Assembly (NCBI GenBank): GCA_903845195.1
Contig: CAIMWO010000024.1
Location: 1 to 64,000, forward strand
DNA length: 64,000 nt
Reading direction: 5' to 3'
From: an uncultured Phycisphaerales bacterium
Lineage (GTDB): Bacteria; Planctomycetota; Phycisphaerae; WQYP01
The notes beneath the pieces are model-generated. The model made no database searches. It saw only the letters and a list, made by a program, of their open reading frames with translations, and had not been told where the DNA came from. The translations under genes and the position numbers were made by a program. How positions within the stretch are numbered: the first letter of the stretch is position 1; every line of letters starts with the position of its first letter. Shown in pieces: positions 52,589 to 62,222 of the stretch.

Positions 52589-55189
52589 ATGCTCGTTGGA
52601 AAAACCCTGGCTCGGATCACCGGCATCGGATTATTGGCGTGCGTTAGTGCGGCGCCTTGCCTGGCGCTCGACAAAGACACTCCCGCTGAACAAACGGCTG
52701 CACGGAAACTTCTGGCCGATGCGCTCGCGATGGATGCCCGCGAGCGATCGCGGAACACGGAAATTTCGGCGCCACTGGCGGCGCGCGAGGCCTCGGCGTT
52801 ATTGCAGGCCGCCAATCAACTCGATCCCAGCGATCTGACGACACTGCGCCTGCTGGTCGAGGCCGCGGCGGCCGCCAAGCAACCGGAGGTTCTGCGGTCG
52901 GCGCTGCGTCAGACGGTGAAACTGGATCCGGGTAATTTTGTGGCGCAGGTGCGTTACCTCGATCTGCTGGCCCAGTCGTCGCAAACGGTCGAAGAGCGGG
53001 CTCACATCTACCAGGCAGCGTACGACCGGGATTCATTTGATCCCCAGGTCCGTTCGGAAATGGCCGTGCGGCTGGCGAAGCTCTCCGAGGAGCGTGGAGA
53101 AGTACAGCAGGCGCGAACGCTGCTGAAATCGGCCATTCAACTCAATGATGTCAATGTCAGTGCGTACCAGGAACTGGCGCGGCTGACGCTGGCCGACGCC
53201 AATGCCTCGGCGGTGGACCGATTCAATGCGGTGATGGATGTGCTTCTGGCGAATCCGTACCAGCCGGACGCGTGGCTGGGCGGCGCGCGGCAGCTGGCGG
53301 CGGCCAATCAACATGACCGGGCCGCCGAGTGGTATGTGATCGTGCTCGAGCAGATGAACCTGGACGGCACCCCTCCCGTGGCGGATTTGTACTTTGATTT
53401 TGCGATGGAGATGGCCATCGCCGGACGCCGGGCCGAGGCGGAACCGATTATTCGTCAACTGGCGGATCAGGCGGAAGCGCCGATTCCGGTGCTGGCCGCG
53501 ATATTGGCGTTGAAGGAAGGCGTGGACTCCGGGGCGACTTCGGCGACCAAACCGGCACAAACTCAACCGGCGCAGTCACAACCGGCGCAGACGCAACCGA
53601 AGGCCGCAACGGAACCGGCGCCGTCTCAGCCGGCGCCGACGACCGCACCGGCCACGTATGGCGATCGTCTTCGGGCGAAGTTCGCCGAGGCATTGAAGGC
53701 CCGGCCCAAGGATCGCCTGCTGCTGGCCGAGGTCCTGACCACGGAGTTGGGCGTACTGCCGGAAGTGACGCCGGACATTGAAGTAAATTTGAAGGCCCTC
53801 AAGGCCGAGATGGCAGGGAAAGACAGCATGGTGCTGGCCCGCATCGAAGGGTGGATGCTCTATCGGCAGGGAAAACTTCAAGCCGCACGCGAACGTCTGA
53901 GCGCCGGGGCGACCGCCGATCCGGCGGCGCGGCTGGCGCTGGCACGTATCGCATTGGCGGAGTCGCAACCGGACGTGGCGCGCAAGACGCTGCAGGATCT
54001 CTGGGCGGAGCATCCCACCGGCGTGCTGGCGCTGATGATCGCCAAGACGGCGCAACGAGCGGGCATTTCGCTGGAGGAGACGGCACTGTCGCACCAAATG
54101 GGCGAAGCTGCCAGGCGCATCACCTCGTCGACTATGTACGCACATCGGCAGCCGAAGGACCTGGTGCTGGTTTCCACGAGCTTGCCGAAGCGGCAGATGA
54201 ACGTGTGCGAGCCGATCGTTCTGACAGTGCGGCAAACGAACACGTCGGACCGGGCGCTTTCGGTGGGAACCAACGGCGCCGTCAAGACGACGGCGGCCCT
54301 GGCGGGCACGACGCGCGGCCTGGGAGCCTTAAACATGGGCATGTTCGCGATCGACGACCCGCAACGCATCTACCGCCTCGAACGGCGGGCGACAATTCAA
54401 TACGACATTCGCGTGGACCAGGGCGTCCTGGCGCAAGTATTCATTGCCAATCCGATCCGCACCATTACGGTGGGCACCTCGCTGATCACCGGGCCACGCG
54501 GCACGACGCAGCGGTATGGCGCGGGGCTCGGCGGGCAGGTCATCGCCGTGGGCGACTTCGACCGCGTGGGGGTGCAGTATCGCACGGTGGAACAGGTGAA
54601 TCAGACGGCGGGACAGCTTTTGACGCAGCCGGCAGAGCGCCGCCTGATCGACGCATACACGCTTTCGGTACTGGTGGCGTCGCTGCCGGAAGACCAGCCG
54701 CCGGCAGAGGGAGAAGCGCCGCAGGTGTCGATGTCGGCGCTGCGGACGAATATCGCGGCATCGATCGTGCCGCTAATCAATGAAAGCCATCCGATTACGC
54801 TGGCGTGGCTGATGCGCATGGTGCCGCAGATCAGCATCGCGGCGGATATGGCGCGGCTGCTGGATAAAGCGCCGCCGGCCACCCAGGCGGGACCGGCCTA
54901 CACCAATATTGCACGGATCGTCTGGGCATGGCGTCGAACGCGCGAAGGGATCTTCGTGGGGTCGGACACGCGGGCCAAGGCAACCGAGGCCATCAAAGAC
55001 GAACTGGCGCAGGAGACGGATCCGCTGGTGAAAGAATGGTTCAGTCTGCAACTCGAAGAACTCAAGACCGTGGTATCAACCGCCCCGACCACGAACAAGG
55101 CAGAGACGCAACCGGCGGGCACAAGTGCCCCCAAGTTCGTAGATCCAAAGGTCACCGCGCCGACCGCAACTCCCAAGAAGGCTAACTAA
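52589..55189 (+). CDS. Exported TPR-repeat protein, large
   Basis: An 866-residue protein. The ATG at 52589 (MLVGKTLARITGIGLL) gives a signal peptide ending near LALDKD and has GGAG upstream. Residues about 40-300 have TPR-type helical pairs (LLVEAAAAAKQPEVLRSALR; VKLDPGNFVAQVRYL; ARTLLKSAIQLND). A PAQTQ/PAQSQ tandem tract follows (about 320-340), then further TPR-like pairs (to about 500) and a beta-rich C-terminal part with LVSTSLPKRQMNVCEPIVL. Function unknown; it probably acts as a periplasmic scaffold. It lies in a run of signalling or scaffold genes. Confidence 0.75.
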   Translation: MLVGKTLARITGIGLLACVSAAPCLALDKDTPAEQTAARKLLADALAMDARERSRNTEISAPLAAREASALLQAANQLDPSDLTTLRLLVEAAAAAKQPEVLRSALRQTVKLDPGNFVAQVRYLDLLAQSSQTVEERAHIYQAAYDRDSFDPQVRSEMAVRLAKLSEERGEVQQARTLLKSAIQLNDVNVSAYQELARLTLADANASAVDRFNAVMDVLLANPYQPDAWLGGARQLAAANQHDRAAEWYVIVLEQMNLDGTPPVADLYFDFAMEMAIAGRRAEAEPIIRQLADQAEAPIPVLAAILALKEGVDSGATSATKPAQTQPAQSQPAQTQPKAATEPAPSQPAPTTAPATYGDRLRAKFAEALKARPKDRLLLAEVLTTELGVLPEVTPDIEVNLKALKAEMAGKDSMVLARIEGWMLYRQGKLQAARERLSAGATADPAARLALARIALAESQPDVARKTLQDLWAEHPTGVLALMIAKTAQRAGISLEETALSHQMGEAARRITSSTMYAHRQPKDLVLVSTSLPKRQMNVCEPIVLTVRQTNTSDRALSVGTNGAVKTTAALAGTTRGLGALNMGMFAIDDPQRIYRLERRATIQYDIRVDQGVLAQVFIANPIRTITVGTSLITGPRGTTQRYGAGLGGQVIAVGDFDRVGVQYRTVEQVNQTAGQLLTQPAERRLIDAYTLSVLVASLPEDQPPAEGEAPQVSMSALRTNIAASIVPLINESHPITLAWLMRMVPQISIAADMARLLDKAPPATQAGPAYTNIARIVWAWRRTREGIFVGSDTRAKATEAIKDELAQETDPLVKEWFSLQLEELKTVVSTAPTTNKAETQPAGTSAPKFVDPKVTAPTATPKKAN
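53552..53596 (+). repeat. Three 15-bp tandem repeats in the TPR gene
   Basis: Three consecutive 15-base units (53552-53566, 53567-53581, 53582-53596) of the form CCGGCRCARWCNCAA encode the P-A-Q-T/S-Q linker. They probably arose by slippage in the coding sequence. Confidence 0.7.
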
Positions 55190-55309
55190 CGTCAGTTCCG
55201 ATGCGGCCTCGGTCGGAAACGATTGACCGAGGGTTTGCATCTGGCCATCATTAAGATTTGATCCATGGCATCGGGCCGTCGCCCGCCTCTCTGTTCTTAC
55301 TGGTGTTTC

Positions 55310-56476
55310 ATGGCCCGCGTAACGCTCGAAAAAGTCAGCAAGCTGTATGCAGGCAATCCTGTACCGGCCGTCAACGCGATCGACCTGGACATTCAGGACC
55401 GGGAATTCATCGTGTTGGTCGGGCCATCGGGGTGCGGCAAATCGACGACGCTGCGGATGGTGGCGGGGCTGGAGGAGATCAGCGGGGGCGAGATCAAGAT
55501 CGGCGAGCGCGTGGTCAACGCGGTGCCGCCGAAAGATCGGGACATCGCGATGGTGTTCCAGAATTATGCGCTGTATCCGCACATGAGCGTGTACAAGAAC
55601 ATGGCGTTCGGCCTGCAACTGCGGCGCAAGGAACTGGGATTGAGCAGGCAGCAGATACACGAGCGCGTCCTGGAAGCAGCGCGGATTCTGGGGATCACGG
55701 ATTACCTGGAGCGCAAGCCCAAGGCCCTTTCGGGCGGCCAGCGCCAGCGCGTGGCGGTGGGCCGGGCGATCGTGCGGAATCCGAAGGCGTTTTTGTTCGA
55801 CGAACCGCTGTCGAATCTGGATGCGAAGTTGCGCGTCGAGACGCGTGCGGAGATCAAGAAGCTTCATCTGCGTCTGCAGACGACGACAATTTATGTCACA
55901 CACGATCAGGAAGAGGCGATGACGCTGGGGGATCGGATTGTGGTGATGAAGGATGGATTCATTCAGCAATGCGCCCCGCCGCTGGAAGTGTATGAACGTC
56001 CGGTGAACAAGTTCGTGGCGGGCTTTGTGGGCACCCCCCCGATGAACTTCATCAAGTGCAAGGTGGAGGGGAAAACGCTGGCCTTCGGCGGTCAGCGGAT
56101 CGGACTGGCAGGCCAGCACCCCGGCAAGGTGATCAAGTACGCGGGGCAGGAAGTGTTCCTGGGAATACGACCGGAATCGCTCTGCCCGAAGAACGCCGGA
56201 AAATTCGCGGGAACGGAAAACGGTATTTCTGCCAAGGTGGTGGTGGTCGAGCCCTTGGGTGACAAGGTGGACATTTACCTGACCCTCGGTGACAATCATG
56301 CAGACTATATGGAACGCCTATTGGTCTGCCGCGCTGATGCGTATGAGTTTGGCAGGATCAAAGCGAATGATATAATTACTCTTTACGTGGACCTAAGTCG
56401 GGTGCATGTATTTGAGCCAGGAGACAACGGTATGAATGTGACGCTGTCTCAAGAGACTGGTTATGCGACTGCATAA
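55310..56476 (+). CDS. ABC transporter ATPase, CUT1/MalK-like
   Basis: A 388-residue ATPase that drives sugar uptake permeases. The start is the ATG at 55310 (MARVTLEK); 15 upstream codons are ignored. Walker A is GPSGCGKST (38-46), the Q-loop is FQNYALYPHM, the signature is LSGGQRQRVAV (140-150), Walker B is AFLFDEP (160-166) and the H-loop is VTHDQEEAMT. The C-terminal ~150 residues form the TOBE/regulatory region. It matches the UgpC/MsmK/MalK subfamily that often serves several sugar importers. No permease or binding protein is adjacent, so it may serve systems elsewhere in the genome. Confidence 0.95.
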   Translation: MARVTLEKVSKLYAGNPVPAVNAIDLDIQDREFIVLVGPSGCGKSTTLRMVAGLEEISGGEIKIGERVVNAVPPKDRDIAMVFQNYALYPHMSVYKNMAFGLQLRRKELGLSRQQIHERVLEAARILGITDYLERKPKALSGGQRQRVAVGRAIVRNPKAFLFDEPLSNLDAKLRVETRAEIKKLHLRLQTTTIYVTHDQEEAMTLGDRIVVMKDGFIQQCAPPLEVYERPVNKFVAGFVGTPPMNFIKCKVEGKTLAFGGQRIGLAGQHPGKVIKYAGQEVFLGIRPESLCPKNAGKFAGTENGISAKVVVVEPLGDKVDIYLTLGDNHADYMERLLVCRADAYEFGRIKANDIITLYVDLSRVHVFEPGDNGMNVTLSQETGYATA

Positions 56477-56595
56477 GTCGCACATGTTCCTTGGTGCGTT
56501 CGTCGCCGTCCGACGAACGACCAGCGGACGCCCCGGGGCGCAATTGCGGCCCGGCGGGTGTAATGGCAGCATTGCCGCAGGCGGAGTTCGGAGGT

Positions 56596-56638
56596 GCCGG
56601 GCACTTTTCTGAAACTTCCCGTCGGGCGGCTGCCCGGC
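56596..56638 (+). terminator. Hairpin with T-run (upstream of nusA)
   Basis: GCCGGGCA (56596-56603) pairs with TGCCCGGC (56631-56638) across a 27-base loop, followed by GATTTTTG. Possible terminator for the ABC ATPase gene or part of a nusA leader. Confidence 0.4.
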
Positions 56639-56672
56639 GATTTTTGTCGCGGTAATCGCGGCGAATTTCGGG

Positions 56673-56695
56673 ACGGTGGAGAATTTCTCCACCGT
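56673..56695 (+). terminator. Rho-independent terminator-like hairpin upstream of nusA
   Basis: A perfect 10-bp stem (56673-56682 with 56686-56695), 3-base loop, followed by TATTGTTTTT. It lies ~198 bases before the nusA start, so it ends the preceding unit or acts as an attenuator on nusA-infB. Confidence 0.65.
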
Positions 56696-56893
56696 TATTG
56701 TTTTTGCGGCCAGTGGGCTCAACCACGAAGCCACGAACGACCGGAAGAGATTAGGACGGATGAGGCCCGCAGGAGCGTGAAATCGCAGGGCCCTTGAGGT
56801 TTTTGAGTTTGTCAGCCGCGCGCCGGGCGGTCGGGCGTACGACGGAACCTTCCGTCGACAACTGAATAGTCTTAGCCACATGCAAGGAAAATT

Positions 56894-58315
56894 ATGAATC
56901 AGGAACTGCTTCGCATCGTCGACTCCATTGCCCGCGACAAGAACATCGACAAGGAATCCATCTTTGTCGACATCGAGGGTGCATTGCTATCAGCCGCCCG
57001 CAAATTTTACGGCGAGGCCGAGGATGTGACGTGCACGATCGACCGGATGACCGGCGATATTGAAGTGCGCAAGGCAGAGACGCTGATCGATTACCGCGAG
57101 TTCGGACGCATCGCCGCCCAGACCGCCAAGCAGGTGCTGATCCAGAAGATCCGGGAAAACGAGCGGGGCTCGATCTTCCAGGAATATGCCGACCGCAAGG
57201 GACAGATCATTACCGGTTCGGTCTCGCGCTTTGAAGGCGGGGCGCTGATCGTCAATGTCGGCCGTTCCGAGGGATTCCTGCCCAAGAGCGAGCAGATCCC
57301 GGGCGAAACGCACAACACCGGCGAGCGGATCCGCTGCCTGGTACTGGACGTGCGCGACGCCGGTTCGCAGGTGAAAATCATCCTTTCCCGCAGCCACCCG
57401 GACTTCATCCGGCGGCTGTTTGAACTGGAAGTGCCGGAAGTGCAGGAACGTGTCATTGAAGTCAAGGCGCTGGCCCGCGAGGCGGGATATCGCACGAAGA
57501 TTGCCGTGACGTCGATCGATACGAAGGTCGATGCCGTCGGCGCGTGCGTGGGCGTACGCGGCAGCCGCATCAAGAACATCGTCGACGAACTGGGCGGCGA
57601 GAAGATCGATATCGTCCGGTGGAACGAGTCATCGCAGATTCTGATCACCAACTCGCTCAAGCCCGCCGAGATCGTGGAAACATCGTTGAATTTTGAATTG
57701 AACCGCGCCACGGTGGTGGTCAACGAAGACCAGCTCTCCCTGGCGATCGGCAAGCGCGGCCAGAACGTACGTCTGGCGGCACGCCTTACGGGCTGGGACA
57801 TCGATATTCTCACGCCGCCGGAATACAACAAGGGCCTGGAAGACCTCGAGAAGTCGCTCAAGACGATCGAGGGCGTGGACGAGGCGTTGCTCGACCGGAT
57901 GGTGGCGCTGGGCATGATCAACCTGCTGGACCTGGAGGAAATCGGTTCCGAACCGCTGGTGAAGGAACTGCAGATTTCGCAGGAGCTGGCGGACAAGATC
58001 ATCGCGCTGGCCACGGAAGATGCCAAGCGCATCGCCACGGAAGATGCCATTCGCAAGGCCGCGGAAGACGAAGCCAAGCGTGGTCAGGTATCCCCGCTGG
58101 ATGCGGCGCTGGGTTCGGCAGCACCCGGATCGGCGCCTGCGAAGCAGGAATTGTCTCCGCTGGCAGCGTTGGAAGCAGCGCCGGCCCCTGTGGCGGAAGC
58201 GCCGGCCCCTGTGGCGGAAGCGCCGGCAGCCGTGGCGGAAGCGCCTGCCGCGTCGGAAGAAGCGCCCGCGACCGAAACGCCTGCGGAACCGCAACAGTCG
58301 CCGACAGGTACATGA
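56894..58315 (+). CDS. nusA: Transcription termination/antitermination factor NusA
   Basis: Binds RNA polymerase and RNA to control pausing and antitermination. 473 residues: an N-terminal RNAP-binding domain (RIVDSIARDKNIDKESIF), an S1 domain (about 130-200), KH1 (GACVGVRGSRIKNIVDELGG) and KH2 (LAIGKRGQNVRLAARLTGWD). The usual acidic-repeat tail is replaced by a ~60-residue Ala/Pro/Glu low-complexity tail. ATG 56894 begins MNQELLRIV. It is first in an operon-like run nusA-infB-ylxP-like-rbfA. Confidence 0.97.
   Translation: MNQELLRIVDSIARDKNIDKESIFVDIEGALLSAARKFYGEAEDVTCTIDRMTGDIEVRKAETLIDYREFGRIAAQTAKQVLIQKIRENERGSIFQEYADRKGQIITGSVSRFEGGALIVNVGRSEGFLPKSEQIPGETHNTGERIRCLVLDVRDAGSQVKIILSRSHPDFIRRLFELEVPEVQERVIEVKALAREAGYRTKIAVTSIDTKVDAVGACVGVRGSRIKNIVDELGGEKIDIVRWNESSQILITNSLKPAEIVETSLNFELNRATVVVNEDQLSLAIGKRGQNVRLAARLTGWDIDILTPPEYNKGLEDLEKSLKTIEGVDEALLDRMVALGMINLLDLEEIGSEPLVKELQISQELADKIIALATEDAKRIATEDAIRKAAEDEAKRGQVSPLDAALGSAAPGSAPAKQELSPLAALEAAPAPVAEAPAPVAEAPAAVAEAPAASEEAPATETPAEPQQSPTGT
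58178..58240 (+). repeat. Three 21-bp tandem repeats in the nusA tail
   Basis: Three consecutive 21-base units (58178-58198, 58199-58219, 58220-58240) encode APAPVAE, APAPVAE, APAAVAE. The first two are identical and the third differs at three bases. Likely a replication-slippage product; the number may vary between strains. Confidence 0.8.
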
Positions 58316-58455
58316 GGTGAATGCTCAAAGACTGCAAGCGCTCGTAAAAATGTGCACAACCATGAACTTACATCCTTGTGTTGAATGAACATGGAATGCA
58401 GTGAACGAACAAGCGGGTTAGACGTTTTTCCACACCGGTTTATCTGGAGTTTTGC

Positions 58456-61365
58456 TTGAGTCTCAAAGTCCATCAGTTGGCCAAAGAATTAGGCATCGAG
58501 AGCAAGGCGATCATTGCCAAGTGTCATGCCGAACAGATTCCCGACATCAACAAGCATACCGATGCGGTGAAGGCGGGTCTGGCGGCGACGATTCGTGAAT
58601 GGTTTGCCTCGGGCGATCTCAAGACCGCCGTCGAAACCACCGAGCACGTGAATGCCGCCAAAGTGAAGCGTCCGGCGAAACGCTCATCGAAGAAGAGCGG
58701 CGGTGAATCGGACACGGCCACGGCCGTCGAGGAACCGCCGGAGACGGTCGCGCATCCACAGCGCGGGCGTCACAAGCAACATCATGAGACGGAAGCGACG
58801 GAAGTCGCCGAGCCGGTCGAGCCCGAAGTGCAGGCCGAAACGCCTGAGGCGACGCCCCAGACGGAAGCGCAGACAGCCGCACCCGTGGCGGAAACGCCCG
58901 CGGCAGTGGAAGAGCAAATCGTCACGCCGGAACCATCGGCGGAAGTTACGGCGGAGGCGCCGGTGGCGGAAGCGCCGGTCGAGGCACCGGCGAAACCCGT
59001 GAAATCCAGCGTGCCGGAAGTACCCCAGAAGCCGGTGCGCCCGGCGGTACGTGCGATGGGCGTGATGAACGTGCCCACGCGTCCAACCACGATCTCTCCG
59101 GTGGGTCCGCAGGTGCGGCCAGCGCCGGCACAGCTTCAGGGACCCAAGGTGGTCCGCATGGAGCAACCCGACAATCTCCCGGCCCCGCGTGCCCGTCCGC
59201 GTCCGCAGTTCGGCGGACAGGGTGGCCAAGGCGGCCCTGGACGCGGCCCTGGCATGGGAGCCGGCCCCGGTTCTCCTGCCGACATGGGCATGCCGACGAT
59301 GCCGATGCCCGGTGCGACCGGCCGCGGCAACGCTAAGTCCAAGGGTGACGCGGCGATCGTTGATGACGAAGAGACGGCAGCGAAGAAGAAGGGCCGTCCC
59401 ACGCGTCGCGGAGGCACAGGCCGCCGCGGCGATGCCGGCGCGCAGGCCATCCGCGAATGGCGTGAGTTGGATCTGATTGAACGTGACGAACGTCTGGCCT
59501 CGGCTGCCGGTGCGCTGAAAGAACGCAAACGCGAGATGAGCAAGACGCAGCAACGGGCCAGCGCACCGCACGCGCCGGCGCAGCGTCCGACACACATTGA
59601 AATCACGCCGCCGTTCACGATTCGCGAACTCTCCGAAGCGATGGGCGTGAAATCGAGCGACATCGTCAAGAAGCTGATGCAGCAGGGTACGATGGCGACG
59701 GTCAACCAGGTGATCGAACCCGAAGCGGCCCAGATCATCGCCCTGGAACTGGGGCTGGAACTGGTGATCAAGGCCCGCGAAACGCAATATGCGGCCGTCG
59801 AACGCGAATACAAGGCCGTCGAGGAAGCCGCCGAGAAGCAACTGCGGCCGCCGGTGGTGACGATCCTCGGACACGTCGACCACGGCAAGACGTCGCTGCT
59901 CGATAAGATCCGCTCGGCCAACGTGGCGGCAGGCGAAGCGGGCGGCATCACGCAGCACGTCGGCGCCTACACGGTGGAAGTCACCGGCGGCGACGGGAAA
60001 CCCAAGCGCGTGACGTTCCTCGATACCCCCGGCCACCAGGCCTTTACGGCAATGCGGGCGCGCGGCGCCAACATGACCGACGTGGTCGTGCTCGTGGTGG
60101 CGGCCGATGACGGCGTCATGCCGCAGACCATCGAGTCGATCAACCACGCCAAGGCGGCTGGCGTGCCGATCGTCGTGGCCATGAACAAGATCGACAAAGC
60201 CGATGCAAATCCCAACAAGGTCCTGGGTCAATTGGCCGAGCACGGCCTGAACCCGACCGAATGGGGCGGCGATACCGAAGTGGTCAAGACCTCGGCGACG
60301 ACCGGCCAGGGCGTCAAGGAATTGATCGAATATCTCGATTACACCGCGACGCTCAAGGAACTCAAGGCCACGCCGACGCTGCCCGCACGGGGCGCCGTCA
60401 TCGAAGCCTTCATGGATCCCAATCGCGGCGTCATCGCCCGCGTGCTGGTCCAGAACGGCACGCTGCATGTCGGCGACATCGTTCTGTGCGGCCCGGCATG
60501 GGGTCGTGTCCGCTCGTTGGTTGATGATAAGAGCAAGGCCATTACCGAAGCCGGTCCCGCGACGCCGGTGGAACTGGTCGGCCTCGATGCCGTTCCCAGC
60601 TCGGGCGACCGCTTCTATGTGCTGGACGATGTGTCCCGCGCCAAGGAAATTGCGGATGAACGCCGCATGTCGGACCGCGAAGGCGAGATCGCCCAGCGTC
60701 AGAAGGTCACGCTGGAGAATCTCTTCGACACGATCCAGAAGGGCGACATCAAGGAACTGCGCGTCATTCTCAAGGCCGACGTGCAGGGCTCCGTCGATGT
60801 GCTCAAACAACTGCTCAACGAAGAGCTTTCGAAAGAAGTCAAAGTGCGCCTGCTGCACGCGGCAGTCGGCGGAATCAGCGAATCGGACGTCCTGCTGGCT
60901 GAGGCCTCGGACGCCATCATCATCGGGTTCTCAGTGGTTCCCGATGAAACAGCCCGGAAGATGGCCGAAGACCTGGGCGTGGAAGTGCGGCTGTATCGCA
61001 TCATCTACGAGATCACGGACGATATCCGCAAGGCTCTGACGGGTATGCTCTCCCCGACGAAGCAGGACCAGGTCCTGGGTCACGCGGAAATCCGCCAGGT
61101 CATCAAGGTTTCGAAGGTCGGCAATATCGCCGGTTGCATCGTCTCGGACGGCGTTCTGCAGCGCAGCAACAAGTACCGCCTGATCCGCGACGGCGTCGTC
61201 GTCTCGGAAAACATGACGCTCGAATCGCTCAAGCGTTTCAAGGAAGACGTGAAGGAAGTCCGCGGCGGACTGGAGTGCGGCATCAAGATCGCCGGATTCG
61301 ACGACGTGAAGATCGGCGACCGCGTCGAGGCATACAAGATCGTCGACGTGGCGCGAACGCTGTAA
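58456..61365 (+). CDS. infB: Translation initiation factor IF-2
   Basis: Brings initiator tRNA to the ribosome and hydrolyses GTP. 969 residues from the TTG at 58456, with GGAG eight bases upstream; the IF2-N motif [13 protein letters not shown] begins exactly there, which settles the start. A ~280-residue Ala/Pro/Gly-rich linker follows, then a second IF2-N motif ([20 protein letters not shown]), the G domain (GHVDHGKTS at about 472, [15 protein letters not shown]), and C-terminal domains. It follows nusA by 140 bases. Confidence 0.97.
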   Translation: MSLKVHQLAKELGIESKAIIAKCHAEQIPDINKHTDAVKAGLAATIREWFASGDLKTAVETTEHVNAAKVKRPAKRSSKKSGGESDTATAVEEPPETVAHPQRGRHKQHHETEATEVAEPVEPEVQAETPEATPQTEAQTAAPVAETPAAVEEQIVTPEPSAEVTAEAPVAEAPVEAPAKPVKSSVPEVPQKPVRPAVRAMGVMNVPTRPTTISPVGPQVRPAPAQLQGPKVVRMEQPDNLPAPRARPRPQFGGQGGQGGPGRGPGMGAGPGSPADMGMPTMPMPGATGRGNAKSKGDAAIVDDEETAAKKKGRPTRRGGTGRRGDAGAQAIREWRELDLIERDERLASAAGALKERKREMSKTQQRASAPHAPAQRPTHIEITPPFTIRELSEAMGVKSSDIVKKLMQQGTMATVNQVIEPEAAQIIALELGLELVIKARETQYAAVEREYKAVEEAAEKQLRPPVVTILGHVDHGKTSLLDKIRSANVAAGEAGGITQHVGAYTVEVTGGDGKPKRVTFLDTPGHQAFTAMRARGANMTDVVVLVVAADDGVMPQTIESINHAKAAGVPIVVAMNKIDKADANPNKVLGQLAEHGLNPTEWGGDTEVVKTSATTGQGVKELIEYLDYTATLKELKATPTLPARGAVIEAFMDPNRGVIARVLVQNGTLHVGDIVLCGPAWGRVRSLVDDKSKAITEAGPATPVELVGLDAVPSSGDRFYVLDDVSRAKEIADERRMSDREGEIAQRQKVTLENLFDTIQKGDIKELRVILKADVQGSVDVLKQLLNEELSKEVKVRLLHAAVGGISESDVLLAEASDAIIIGFSVVPDETARKMAEDLGVEVRLYRIIYEITDDIRKALTGMLSPTKQDQVLGHAEIRQVIKVSKVGNIAGCIVSDGVLQRSNKYRLIRDGVVVSENMTLESLKRFKEDVKEVRGGLECGIKIAGFDDVKIGDRVEAYKIVDVARTL

Positions 61366-61403
61366 GAACCAACAAGCATGGTGGCAATGAGCCGCCGACG
61401 AAC

Positions 61404-61697
61404 ATGTTGATCGGAATACTGCAACTGGAACTGCGGATCGGCGATGCACTCAACCTGAAGGACAAGCGGCGTATCATCCGCTCGCTCAAGGACAAGTGGC
61501 ATCATCATCACAACGTCTCCGTGGCGGAGGTTGACTATCTGGATGTGCCGCAGAACGCACTGATGGGCGTCACCATGGTCGGCAACGACGCCAAGCATCT
61601 GGAAAGCTCGCTGTCGAAGCTGGTCGAGCAAGTGAAACGAGAACGGTACGCCGAGTTGCTGGACTATCGGATCGAAGTGATCTCCGGCCGCGATTGA
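61404..61697 (+). CDS. DUF503 family (YlxP-like) protein
   Basis: A 97-residue protein starting ATG 61404 (MLIGILQLELRI). LNLKDKRRIIRSLKDKW and the Glu/Arg-rich middle match the DUF503 signature, which in many bacteria sits between infB and rbfA (YlxP). Function unproven; a link to ribosome assembly is inferred from position. It lies 38 bases after infB. Confidence 0.9.
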   Translation: MLIGILQLELRIGDALNLKDKRRIIRSLKDKWHHHHNVSVAEVDYLDVPQNALMGVTMVGNDAKHLESSLSKLVEQVKRERYAELLDYRIEVISGRD

Positions 61698-61771
61698 ACC
61701 GGAAGCGATCGACCGCGGCAGCCGCCAAAGAAATACTCGCCCGCGTTTCGCGGAAACTTTGATGGAGAAAC

Positions 61772-62170
61772 ATGGCAGACTCGATTCGCCAGCAAAAAGT
61801 CGCGTCGCAGATCCAGCGGATCGTCGCGACGGTGTTGCTGCGCGACGTCTCTGATCCGCGGATCGACGGCCTGGTATCCGTAACTCGGGTGGCCGTGTCG
61901 CCCGACCTTCGCGAGGCCAAGGTGTACGTGTCGATTCTCGCGGCAAAGCGTACGCCGGTGACCGTGATGAAGGGCATCGAATCGGCAGCGCGGCACATTC
62001 AGGGCGAGGTCGCCGAGAATCTGCCCCTGCGATTTGCACCGCATTTGACGTTCCATCTGGACGAGACGCTGAAGAAGGAAGCGGAAATTTTCCGCAAGAT
62101 CGACGAGGCGGTAGGTCGAGCGCCGGCCGCTGATGGCGCGGATGCTGCAGCGCCCGGTCAGGACGAATAA
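61772..62170 (+). CDS. rbfA: Ribosome-binding factor A
   Basis: A 132-residue 30S assembly factor needed for 16S rRNA maturation. It has QQKVASQIQRIVATVLLRD at the start, then DPRIDGLVSVTRVAVSPDL and the KH-like region through APHLTFHLDETLKK, all RbfA. It follows the DUF503 gene by 74 bases, in the usual nusA-infB-ylxP-rbfA order. The ATG is at 61772. Confidence 0.95.
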   Translation: MADSIRQQKVASQIQRIVATVLLRDVSDPRIDGLVSVTRVAVSPDLREAKVYVSILAAKRTPVTVMKGIESAARHIQGEVAENLPLRFAPHLTFHLDETLKKEAEIFRKIDEAVGRAPAADGADAAAPGQDE

Positions 62171-62222
62171 CCGTCGCCGAGTACTCGGCGGCCAGTCATG
62201 CAAAGCAAGGACCCTTGTGCCC

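Larger units (their letters stand above)
56477..56893. other. 417-bp leader region between the sugar ABC ATPase and nusA
   Basis: No gene seen. It contains two terminator-like hairpins (annotated separately) and a GC-rich stretch. A weak CCACGAAGCCACGAACGACC element (56725-56744) resembles the degenerate repeats of the island. rimP, usual before nusA, is absent. It should contain the nusA-infB promoter. Confidence 0.5.

Noticed and set aside
58684-60858. A 724-residue minus-strand open frame opposite infB.
   Set aside because: Antisense of the Ala/Pro/Gly linker and the G domain of IF-2; it reads as Arg/His/Asp-rich low-complexity sequence.
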